DNA from: Anaerolineales bacterium
GTDB taxonomy: Bacteria; Chloroflexota; Anaerolineae; 4572-78; J111
Length of the DNA: 8,205 nucleotides
Reading direction: 5' to 3'
Assembly: GCA_012032575.1 (NCBI GenBank)
Contig: JAAUSP010000329.1
Span: forward strand, 1-8,205
The notes under the pieces were generated by a model. It was not told the origin of the DNA. It ran no database searches and saw only the letters and a program-made list of their open reading frames with translations. Position numbers and translations under genes: made by a program. Of the stretch, positions 1 through 6,601 are shown piece after piece; positions within the stretch are counted from its first letter, which is position 1; the number at the start of each line of letters is the position of its first letter.

Positions 1-899
1 CTGCAAGCTGCCGGAACAGGGGTAGAGTTTGAGGGCCAGCCCGGCTACATGCCCTACGTTCTTCACAGCCGGGGCTTTCAGGGCTGGGCACATTCGGCTC
101 AAGGCCAACCAGACCAGCCAGCAGGTCTCGGCCTTGCTGATGATTGCGCCCTATGCCCGGCAGGACACCCTCCTTGAGATCGAGGGCGAGCTTGTTTCCC
201 GCGCCTACATTGACATCACCGGCCAGGTTATGGCCGATTTCGGCGTCCGCCTGACCGAGCCGGAGCCGAATCGTTTTTTGATCAAAGCTGGACAGCGCTA
301 TCAGCCCCGCCACTATGCCATCGAGCCGGACGCCTCGAACGCTTCCTATTTTTTTGGCCGCTGCCGCTGTGACGGGCGGGCGGGTGCGGGTTAAGCACCT
401 GTCGGCTCGCTCCTGTCAGGGCGACGCCCATTTTGTCGAGGTGCTGGCGGCGATGGGCTGCCGGGTGCAGGTCACGGACAGCTACACCGAGGTGGTCGGG
501 CCGGAGCAGTTGCAGGGGCTTGAGGTGGACATGAACGACATGTCCGACCTGGTGCAAACCCTGGCCGCCATTGCCCCTTTTGCCGCTTCGCCCGTAACTA
601 TCCGCAATGTCGAACATATTCGTTACAAAGAAACGGAGCGGATCAAAGCTGTCGTCACCGAATTGCGGCGTTTAGGGGCGCAGGTCGAAGAGTTTACCGA
701 CGGGTTAAAAATTTACCCTGGCAGTCCACTCCAGCCGGCGCTGATTGAAACTTACGACGACCATCGCATGGCCATGGCCTTTGCCGTCACCGGCTTAAAA
801 ACACCGGGCGTGGTCATCAACCAGCCCGACTGCACCCGCAAAACGTTTCCCGCTTTCTTTGCTCATTTTTTCCAAATGATAGAAGGGAGTAGGGAGTAG
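1..899 (+). CDS. aroA: 3-phosphoshikimate 1-carboxyvinyltransferase (EPSP synthase), 3' part, two frameshifts
   Basis: EPSP synthase joins shikimate-3-phosphate and PEP to give 5-enolpyruvylshikimate-3-phosphate in the cytoplasm. The gene enters from upstream in frame 1 (LQAAGTGVEFEGQPGYMPYV), shifts to frame 2 somewhere in 71-88 (SQQVSALLM, EGELVSRAYIDIT, then IEPDASNASYF, which holds the catalytic-loop Asp), and shifts to frame 3 at the T7 run 349-355. From there it reads FLAAAAVTGG, QGDAHF, YKETERIKA and TYDDHRMAMAFA and ends at the TAG 897-899. Removing one base near 71-88 (G runs at 71-74, 81-83 and 86-88) and one T from the T7 run restores a continuous family match. The last residues (about MIEGSRE) are encoded by the repeat at 885-959, so the native C-terminus may have been altered. 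The family is certain; whether the gene is intact is not. A sequencing error is more likely than a pseudogene because both repairs are single bases and the rest is well conserved. aroE follows after 75 bases. Confidence 0.93.
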
Positions 900-959
900 G
901 GACGCAAAGCGAGGAGTAGGGAGTAAAAACTTACTACCTACTACTTACTACCTACTACC
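885..959. repeat. Short-tandem inverted repeat between aroA and aroE (GGGAGTA / TTACTAC units)
   Basis: The left half is made of GGGAGTA-like heptamers, interrupted by ACGCAAAGCG at 902-911. The right half is made of CTACTAC/TTACTAC heptamers, the approximate reverse complement. The arms 913-926 and 931-944 pair with two mismatches around the loop AAAC, giving an imperfect hairpin. The element supplies the last codons and stop of aroA and ends 15 bases before the aroE start. It has the same design as the elements at 5631-5739 and 7739-7792. It resembles in type the short tandemly repeated heptanucleotides described in cyanobacteria. No run of T follows it, so I do not call it a terminator. 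Confidence 0.8.
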
Positions 960-974
960 TGTTGCAAAAAAAAT

Positions 975-1868
975 ATGGCAACAACACAATCCATCACTGG
1001 TAAAACATCTCTGGTTGGGGTGATGGGCTGGCCGGTGGGTCACAGCCTCAGTCCGGCTATGCACAACGCCGCCTTTGCCCACCTGGGCCTGGATTGGGCC
1101 TACGTGCCGCTGCCGGTACAGGCCAACGACGTGGAGGCGGCCCTCAAGGGCCTGGCCGCGCTTAATTTTGTCGGGGTCAATGTAACCGTACCGCACAAAC
1201 AGGCGGTCATGCGTTATATGGACGAATTGAGCGATGCGTCTCGTATTACCGGCGCGGTCAACACAGTTCACCTGCGAAACGGCAAATTTTACGGCTTCAA
1301 TACCGACGCCATTGGCTTTCTCAATTCCTTAAAGGAAATCAATTGTGATCCAAAAGGGCTACGGGTGGCCGTGTTGGGGGCCGGCGGGGCGGCGCGAGCC
1401 GTTGTTTTTGCCCTGGTTCGCGGCGGAGCCGACTCGGTGATGGTGCTCAATCGGACGGCTGAACGGGGCGCTTTTTTAGTAGGCGACCTGGTTGCCGTTT
1501 TTCCCGGCAGCCATCTGACCTTCGAGGCGCTTACCCACGACTCACTGGCCGTGCTGGACAGCAAGATTGATCTGGTGGTCAATTCAACTTCGGTGGGGAT
1601 GCATCCCCGTGTTAACGCCTCGCCCTGGCCCGACGATGTACCGATGTCAGCCAGGGTGACTTTCTACGATCTGGTTTATAATCCTCTGGAAACCAAGTTT
1701 TTAGCCCACGCCCGCGCCGCCGGAGCCGCCACCGTTGACGGTTTGAGTATGCTGGTCCACCAGGGCGCTTATGCCTTTGAAAAATGGACCGACCAGCCCG
1801 CTCCGGTTGAGGTGATGCGGCAGGCGTGTTTGAGCAAGTTGCGGACAGAGAAATCAGCGAATGAATAG
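975..1868 (+). CDS. aroE: Shikimate dehydrogenase (NADP-type)
   Basis: The enzyme reduces 3-dehydroshikimate to shikimate using NADPH. The protein has 297 residues, close to or slightly longer than usual. The N-terminal substrate domain shows GWPVGHSLSPAMHNAAF (the SLSP shikimate-binding motif), NVTVPHK with the catalytic Lys, GAVNTV and GFNTDAIGF with the catalytic Asp. The Rossmann domain follows with VLGAGGAARA and the NRT motif expected for an NADP-binding loop, then VNSTSVGMHP, YDLVYNP and DGLSMLVHQGA near the C-terminus. The ATG at 975 puts the first conserved motif about 20 residues in, as is normal. No clear Shine-Dalgarno lies upstream, only an A8 run at 966-973. A 6-bp complementary pair (960-965 and 978-983) could enclose the start codon. 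The frame is intact, unlike aroA, aroK and aroB. It is followed by a 60-base gap and the AT-rich insert. Confidence 0.97.
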   Translation: MATTQSITGKTSLVGVMGWPVGHSLSPAMHNAAFAHLGLDWAYVPLPVQANDVEAALKGLAALNFVGVNVTVPHKQAVMRYMDELSDASRITGAVNTVHLRNGKFYGFNTDAIGFLNSLKEINCDPKGLRVAVLGAGGAARAVVFALVRGGADSVMVLNRTAERGAFLVGDLVAVFPGSHLTFEALTHDSLAVLDSKIDLVVNSTSVGMHPRVNASPWPDDVPMSARVTFYDLVYNPLETKFLAHARAAGAATVDGLSMLVHQGAYAFEKWTDQPAPVEVMRQACLSKLRTEKSANE

Positions 1869-1913
1869 ACAAAATGTAGTGAGATAGTCCAGGAGAAATA
1901 ATACAGTTTCAGG

Positions 1914-1920
1914 AAAGGAG
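1914..1920 (+). promoter_or_regulatory. Strong ribosome binding site deciding a TTG start
   Basis: AAAGGAG lies 8 bases before the TTG at 1929. It is one of the clearest Shine-Dalgarno sequences in the window and justifies the non-ATG start. The next in-frame Met is about residue 58, inside the conserved DUF262 region. Confidence 0.75.
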
Positions 1921-1928
1921 AATTCACC

Positions 1929-3074
1929 TTGACTAATGCAGACTTATTAATAGAAGATGACATTCCTACCATTGGTGATGGCGGTACAGGTGTTGAGGAT
2001 GAAGATACAACAGGTGAAGAATTAATTATAAAACCATTTGATGCCAGCTTAATTCGTGTTTCGACTAGATTTCTGACAGTCGGTCAACTGATTGACCGAA
2101 TGGTTGATAAAGCAATAAATTTATCACCCGATTTTCAACGTGAATTTGTTTGGAAAGATTCCGCTCAGAGTAGACTTATTGAGTCTATGTTTATCCGCTT
2201 TCCTTTACCAGCTTTCTATATGGATGCTACTGATGATGAGAGATGGCTTGTAGTTGATGGCTTGCAAAGATTATCTTCTGTTAAACGGTTTGCCATAGAT
2301 AAAACCTTACGACTGACAGATTTGGAATTTCTGGGGGAACAGTATAACAATAAGAGTTACGATGAGTTACCTGCTGGCCTGAAACGCCGTATTAACGAGA
2401 CCCAAGTAACGCTTTATCTGATTGAAAAAGGAACGCCACCCGACGTTAAATTCAATATTTTCAAACGAATCAATACAGGCGGACTTCCCTTATCTCCTCA
2501 AGAAATACGACATGCTTTACATCAAGGTCCAATCACTATACTTCTAAAAAATTTAGCTGACTCCCAAGAATTTAAGAGAGCAACAAATAACGGAGTGCAA
2601 GATCGCCGCATGGGGGACCGCGAAATGGTAATGCGCTTTTTAGCTTTTTCATTAACTCCTTATACCTCATATACTAAACCAGACCTTGATGCTTTTCTCA
2701 ATGAAAAAATGGCAGAAATGAATAATATGTCTGCGGCAGAACTAGAAAGTTGGGCGCAACGTTTTCTCAGAGTTATGAAAGCGGCTTACAATATTTTTGG
2801 AAAAGGTGCTTTCCGCAAATATAACGTTAAAACAAACCATTGGCTTTTCATCAATAAGGCCCTCTTTGAAGCTTGGTCGGTTAATCTCGGTAAACTCAAT
2901 GATGAACAGCTTTCAACTTTAGTTAAACATAAAGAAAAAGTTGTGACTAAATTGCTCGAATTGCTTAATGACCGCGAATTTGATTCCGCTATCTCCCAAG
3001 GTACGGGTGATATTAGGAAAGTCGAAAAACGGTTTAAAGCTGTTGAACAGCTAATTGCAGAGGTGTTAAAGTGA
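1929..3074 (+). CDS. DUF262 (GmrS/ParB-like N-terminal) domain protein
   Basis: The protein has 381 residues and starts at TTG behind a strong Shine-Dalgarno. An acidic, probably flexible N-terminus (residues 1-35) precedes a DUF262 domain: SPDFQREFVW at about 66-75, SRLIESMFIRFPLPAFYM at 81-98, VVDGLQRL at 108-115 (the DGQQR-like motif, here DGLQR), and FKRINTGG plus LSPQEIRHAL at 178-197. The C-terminal third looks helical, with no HNH/DUF1524 nuclease motif of the GmrD kind. DUF262 domains occur in the modification-dependent restriction system GmrSD, in SspE and in BrxU, where they act as nucleotide-dependent sensor or regulator modules. That role is inferred here, not seen. Its stop overlaps the next gene's GTG by four bases (GTGA), so the two are translationally coupled. 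Base composition is much more AT-rich than the aro genes, indicating transfer. Confidence 0.88.
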   Translation: MTNADLLIEDDIPTIGDGGTGVEDEDTTGEELIIKPFDASLIRVSTRFLTVGQLIDRMVDKAINLSPDFQREFVWKDSAQSRLIESMFIRFPLPAFYMDATDDERWLVVDGLQRLSSVKRFAIDKTLRLTDLEFLGEQYNNKSYDELPAGLKRRINETQVTLYLIEKGTPPDVKFNIFKRINTGGLPLSPQEIRHALHQGPITILLKNLADSQEFKRATNNGVQDRRMGDREMVMRFLAFSLTPYTSYTKPDLDAFLNEKMAEMNNMSAAELESWAQRFLRVMKAAYNIFGKGAFRKYNVKTNHWLFINKALFEAWSVNLGKLNDEQLSTLVKHKEKVVTKLLELLNDREFDSAISQGTGDIRKVEKRFKAVEQLIAEVLK

Positions 3075-4192
3075 TCAAGTGGCTTCGTTTACGCAACTTT
3101 AAATGTTTTGAAGACCAAACCATTGAATTTGGCCCATTAACTTTGTTATCCGGGCTAAATGGGCAAGGTAAATCGTCAGTTTTGCAAGCATTGCTTCTAT
3201 TACGTCAATCATATCAGCAAGGCTTGTTGCCCAAAACAGGTTTAGCCTTAAATAGTGATTTAATAAGTGTGGGTACGGGTAAAGATGCCCTCTTCGAAAA
3301 TGCTGGCGATGATGACAAAATTGGTTTTGAAATTCAATGGAGTAATAATTTAGAAGCTAATTGGTTATTCAAATCCAGCTCAGTAGGTGATGTACTTGAT
3401 CTTGCTTCTTCTCCCGTTAAAACAAATATATTTAAAGCCAGTCTCTTCAGTGATGATTTCCAATATCTTCAAGCCGAACGACTTGGCCCCCGTGTATCAT
3501 CTATAGTTTCAGATTTTAGAGTACGCCAACATCGTCAATTGGGTACGCGGGGTGAGTATACGGTAAATTTTTTATCAATTTTTGAACGAGATAAAATTGC
3601 TCATCCTAATTTGGCTCATCCCAAAGCAATTTCGTTTGATCTGACAGATCAGATTGAAGCATGGATTGGTGAAGTCAGCCCTGGTACCCGTCTGTCATTG
3701 ACCTCTTATCCAGGCATAGACCAGATTAGTCTGCGATATTCATTTGGCACAGGTAGCATGAGAAGTCAAGATTATCGTTCTACTAATGTTGGTTTTGGTT
3801 TAAGTTATACGCTTCCTATTTTAGTGGCAATCCTTTCATCTCAATTGGGCGCATTAATTTTACTTGAAAATCCAGAGGCTCATCTACACCCAAAAGGACA
3901 AGTTCAAATGGGGGAACTGATAGCTCGTGCCGCCAGTAGCGGCATCCAAATTGTAGTAGAAACTCACAGCGATCACGTTCTGAATGGCATTCGCCTGGCC
4001 GTTCACTCCGGTATTCTCCCCCCCGATGATGCACGTTTGCATTTCTTTGAACGACGTGAAGAAGGGGATATTGCTCGCAGCGAAATTATTTCACCCCGTA
4101 TTGATCGTAATGGTCGAATTGACTATTGGCCAGATGGCTTTTTTGATCAATGGGAAAAGAGTTTAGAGACTTTACTGAGTTCTGAGGTTTAG
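3071..4192 (+). CDS. AAA/ABC-type ATPase with DUF3696 C-terminus
   Basis: The protein has 373 residues and starts at GTG overlapping the previous stop. It is a solitary ABC/SMC-like ATPase: beta strand plus Walker A GLNGQGKSS at about residues 28-36, the family-typical stretch YLQAERLGPR near 136-145, Walker B ILLENPEAHLHP near 263-274, and the H-loop-type VVETHSDHVLNGIR near 295-308. The end carries the DUF3696 signature (NGRIDYWPDGFFDQ, about residues 346-359). No TOPRIM nuclease domain of the OLD kind follows, and there is no membrane segment. Such ATPases often partner a separate effector in anti-phage or conflict modules, so a motor or sensor role beside the DUF262 protein and the 269-residue protein is the likely job (inference). 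The gap to the next gene is only 3 bases. Confidence 0.88.
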   Translation: MIKWLRLRNFKCFEDQTIEFGPLTLLSGLNGQGKSSVLQALLLLRQSYQQGLLPKTGLALNSDLISVGTGKDALFENAGDDDKIGFEIQWSNNLEANWLFKSSSVGDVLDLASSPVKTNIFKASLFSDDFQYLQAERLGPRVSSIVSDFRVRQHRQLGTRGEYTVNFLSIFERDKIAHPNLAHPKAISFDLTDQIEAWIGEVSPGTRLSLTSYPGIDQISLRYSFGTGSMRSQDYRSTNVGFGLSYTLPILVAILSSQLGALILLENPEAHLHPKGQVQMGELIARAASSGIQIVVETHSDHVLNGIRLAVHSGILPPDDARLHFFERREEGDIARSEIISPRIDRNGRIDYWPDGFFDQWEKSLETLLSSEV

Positions 4193-4195
4193 CCC

Positions 4196-5005
4196 ATGAA
4201 CCTGGAAATGGTATTCAATGAATTATCAATTCTACCCCCTAATGTTGATGATATTCCGACAGCACAGCAAAGAATGTCTGAATTGGTTAAAACCCTGCGG
4301 ATGGCAACTGTGTCTGGTTTCAAGCGAGTCCTGCGTGCTGATCGGACCAATAAACAATTTCAAGATATCATTTTAGCCCCAGATTACCCTATAGCCCGCT
4401 GGCGGAATGATCATCAAGTAGATAAAGAAACCCGTTTGTTTTTCACAGCCCTTACAATCCAATCACCCTTATTAGCCGAGATACAAAATCCTGAGATTGA
4501 AAGTGAAGACTTACATTCTGAGGCTAGGTTCGAGGATCAATTAGCTCGTGGCCTCGGTATCGCTTACTTGATTGATGGATTAGCAATTAGCTTCAACACC
4601 TCTCCTAAATGGAATATCAGCCAGCTTGAGCTTCAGATTTTGCGTTTGGAAGATAATGGCGAAGATATAGTAAATGAAGTAGATTTCGTACATCACGCCA
4701 GTAGTTCCACTCACATTCAAGAAAATACTGACTGGATAAAGGCACGATTAGAAGGAGATGATCTCTGGCTTCGAAATGGGCTACCCAAAAATGGCGCATC
4801 CCCCTACAATCCATCAAAAGCTTATGATCCTAAAAAATCCTCAAGCTTTCCAACAAAATTGTATAGAGGCAGCAAAGTCTTTATAGATGATAAAGATCAA
4901 CTATGGTTATGGGATAAACAGGAAAAGCATTGGGATGTACAGTTTAAACCTTATGGACTAGATAACTACTTTAGAGTGTCTTCCGATGGAAGACTACTGG
5001 ATTAG
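4196..5005 (+). CDS. Uncharacterised protein, third gene of the DUF262-ATPase cassette
   Basis: I do not recognise the family. The protein has 269 residues, is soluble, and has no signal peptide or membrane segment. The N-terminal 130 residues look mainly helical. A central part contains LELQILRLEDNGEDI and VDFVHHASSSTHI (about 144-174). A Lys/Ser/Pro-rich linker (about 198-222) leads to a compact C-terminal segment, about 223-269, with DDKDQLWLWDKQEKHWDVQ and a final SSDGRLLD. The WD-Q-x(4)-D/E-V pattern loosely recalls the colicin E3-type cytotoxic RNase core (WD-QHG-x-x-E), but the catalytic His position is Glu here, so this is only a resemblance. The ATG lies 3 bases after the ATPase stop with GAGG (4184-4187) as a possible ribosome site, and the AT-rich composition matches its two partners. 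Since neither partner shows a nuclease motif, it is the best candidate for the effector of the cassette (inference). Confidence 0.75.
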   Translation: MNLEMVFNELSILPPNVDDIPTAQQRMSELVKTLRMATVSGFKRVLRADRTNKQFQDIILAPDYPIARWRNDHQVDKETRLFFTALTIQSPLLAEIQNPEIESEDLHSEARFEDQLARGLGIAYLIDGLAISFNTSPKWNISQLELQILRLEDNGEDIVNEVDFVHHASSSTHIQENTDWIKARLEGDDLWLRNGLPKNGASPYNPSKAYDPKKSSSFPTKLYRGSKVFIDDKDQLWLWDKQEKHWDVQFKPYGLDNYFRVSSDGRLLD

Positions 5006-5013
5006 AGAACCCT

Positions 5014-6345
5014 ATGGAAATTCTTGGCGGCCCGCTCTTTGCCGTAGCCGGAGCGGGCGAGTCGCATGGCCCGGGCATAACCACCATTGTTTTTGGCTGT
5101 CCGCCGGGGCTAAAAATCTCGCGCGGGCAGGTGCAAAACTATCTGGACCGCCGCCGGCCCGGCAGCAATAAACACGGCACCCCTCGCCATGAAGACGACT
5201 CGGTGGTGTTTTTGTCGGGCTTGTACAACGGCGAGAATTTGGACTCGCTGCTGGCCGGGCCGGATTTGGCCGTACAGGTGGAGGGCAAAGAAACCCGCGC
5301 CCAAACCTACGAGGCCGGCTACACCACTGGCGAGCCGATTGCCGCCCTGGTCCTTTCTGCCGCCAAAAAATCGGGCGATTACGCTCAGTTTGCCGGCCCC
5401 ACCGGCGAGGTCCGCCCCGGCCATACCGACCTGGTCAAATACCACCAATCTCAGGGCTTTGTAGACAGCCGCGGCGGCGGGCGCTCCAGCTACCGCTCGA
5501 CCATTTCCGACGTGATCGGCGGCTCGATTGCCCGCCTCTTCCTGGCCGAACATTTCGGCACGGTCATTCTCTCTTCCATCTGCCAGGTCGGGCCGTTGAA
5601 GGCGCAGGTGAGTCTGGCGGAGCATTTTGAGGAGGCGAGGACGCGAGGAGGCGAGGAGGCGAGAGGCAAAGAAGCAGGGGAGCAGGGGAGCGGAGGAGCA
5701 GGGGAGAATCTCCAATCTCCACGCGAAGCGTCCAATCTCGTTTCCGCTACGGAAATCCGCCGCGTGGAAGAAATCCTTGAATCCGCCGAAATCTACTCGC
5801 TGGACACGGAGTTTGCCCGCGAGGCGGGTCAACTGATCAAAGAAACCCGCATCCAGGGCGACTCGATTGGGGCGGCTATCGAAGTGGTGGCGGTCAATGT
5901 ACCGGCGCTGGTGGGCGAGCCGCTGTACCAGAGCCTGAAGGTCCGGCTGATGGGTGCCCTGGGTGGCCTGCACGCCGTTCAATCGTGCGAAATCGGCTCC
6001 GGCGCGGAAGTGGTCGTCCGCCGGGGCAGCGAGAACAATGACCCGATCCGGCGCAGCGGCTATCAAAGCAACCATCAGGGTGGGTTGATCGGCGGGATTA
6101 CGACCGGTATGCCTTTGGTCTGCCGGATTGGCTTCAAACCCACTTCGACCATCGTCACGCCGCAATTATCGGTGCGCAAAAATCTGGAAGAGATTGATTT
6201 TGAACTCAAAAAAGGCCGGCACGACCCCTGCGTCGGCGTGCGGGCCGGCGTCACCCTGGAATCGCGCCTGGCGATTGAGTTGATGAACGCCGTGCTGATG
6301 CATCAGGCGCAGTCTTTAGACACACGCCATTTTAAACTATTTTGA
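5014..6345 (+). CDS. aroC: Chorismate synthase with a repeat-derived internal insertion
   Basis: This FMN-dependent lyase converts EPSP to chorismate, the last step of the pathway. Signature elements: AGAGESHGPGITTIVFGCPPG near the N-terminus (GESHG motif), RRRPGSNKHGTPRHEDD, EVRPGHTDLVKYH, DSRGGGRSSYRST, QGDSIGAAIEVVA, SNHQGGLIGGITTGMP, FKPTSTI and GRHDPCVGVRAG near the C-terminus. The protein has 443 residues against roughly 350-400 for the family. The excess is mostly a low-complexity, Glu/Gly/Arg-rich stretch at about residues 206-242, encoded by the repeat at 5631-5739 and placed between QVGPLKAQVSL and EEILESAEIYSL, where family members vary in length. The core is otherwise intact, so the enzyme is probably functional with a surface loop. 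The ATG is 8 bases after the AT-rich insert ends and the composition returns to GC-rich at once. Confidence 0.95.
   Translation: MEILGGPLFAVAGAGESHGPGITTIVFGCPPGLKISRGQVQNYLDRRRPGSNKHGTPRHEDDSVVFLSGLYNGENLDSLLAGPDLAVQVEGKETRAQTYEAGYTTGEPIAALVLSAAKKSGDYAQFAGPTGEVRPGHTDLVKYHQSQGFVDSRGGGRSSYRSTISDVIGGSIARLFLAEHFGTVILSSICQVGPLKAQVSLAEHFEEARTRGGEEARGKEAGEQGSGGAGENLQSPREASNLVSATEIRRVEEILESAEIYSLDTEFAREAGQLIKETRIQGDSIGAAIEVVAVNVPALVGEPLYQSLKVRLMGALGGLHAVQSCEIGSGAEVVVRRGSENNDPIRRSGYQSNHQGGLIGGITTGMPLVCRIGFKPTSTIVTPQLSVRKNLEEIDFELKKGRHDPCVGVRAGVTLESRLAIELMNAVLMHQAQSLDTRHFKLF
5631..5739. repeat. Short-tandem repeat element inside aroC
   Basis: Successive octamer/heptamer blocks are visible: GGCGAGGA-type units (5631-5673), GCAGGGGA-type units (5673-5706), then AATCTCC units (5707-5739) split by ACGCGAAGCG at 5721-5730. 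That last motif differs at one base from ACGCAAAGCG in the aroA-aroE element. A small inverted repeat, GGAG-AAT-CTCC, marks the switch from purine-rich to pyrimidine-rich units. The element is in frame with no stop codon and lengthens the protein instead of breaking it. Confidence 0.78.
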
Positions 6346-6346
6346 G

Positions 6347-6601
6347 ATGAACAGTATTACCGAAATGCCCTCAGCCAAAATTGACCTCGACTCTATTCTT
6401 GAGCCGGTTGACTGGTCCCACCTCTACCGCTTAGCCAAATTAACCCCCGGCCAAAGAATATTAGCAATGAGTCAGAGTTCAGCCTTTGCCAGAAGCATCC
6501 TACGCGGCTCCTTCCGGCGACGCTATCCTGATCGCTCTCTGGCTGAAATTAATATGCTAATGCTGGAATATCTCAGAACCGCCCCGGAATACACCCGATG
6601 A
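6347..6601 (+). CDS. Small uncharacterised protein coupled to a nucleotidyltransferase
   Basis: The protein has 84 residues, is soluble and largely helical by eye, with an Arg-rich middle (ARSILRGSFRRRYPDRSLAEIN, about 48-69). I cannot name the family. The pattern of a Pro-Gly-Gln-Arg turn, a helix, R-x-R-R-x-P-D and a Glu-containing helix resembles small proteins often encoded just upstream of nucleotidyltransferase genes (inference). The ATG lies one base after the aroC stop (TGAGATGA) without a clear Shine-Dalgarno, suggesting coupled translation, and its own stop overlaps the next ATG by four bases (ATGA). It is probably the partner, perhaps the antitoxin or a regulator, of the following gene. 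Confidence 0.72.
   Translation: MNSITEMPSAKIDLDSILEPVDWSHLYRLAKLTPGQRILAMSQSSAFARSILRGSFRRRYPDRSLAEINMLMLEYLRTAPEYTR

Noticed and set aside
1..355. Programmed ribosomal frameshifting in aroA
   Set aside because: The T7 run is a plausible slippery site, but two shifts in one housekeeping gene plus similar indels in aroK and aroB fit sequencing error better.
282..617. Minus-strand open frame opposite aroA
   Set aside because: It lies entirely against conserved EPSP synthase sequence and shows no family motif; it is a shadow of a GC-rich gene.
885..959. CRISPR-like array or iteron cluster
   Set aside because: The units are 7-8 bases with no spacers and face each other; no cas or replication gene is present.
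1876..1904. Possible promoter for the DUF262 gene (TAATAC at 1899-1904 as -10)
   Set aside because: The only -35 candidate at suitable spacing (TAGTGA, about 1877-1882) is poor, and AT-rich DNA gives such matches by chance.
1850..1930. Attachment site or target duplication flanking the 1929-5005 insert
   Set aside because: I compared the sequence before 1929 with that around 5005-5030 and found no shared direct repeat; no integrase or transposase is encoded.
5110..6165. Long open reading frame on the minus strand (351 codons) opposite aroC
   Set aside because: It mirrors GC-rich aroC codons, is Ala/Arg/Gly/Asp-rich without recognisable motifs, and the + strand clearly encodes chorismate synthase.
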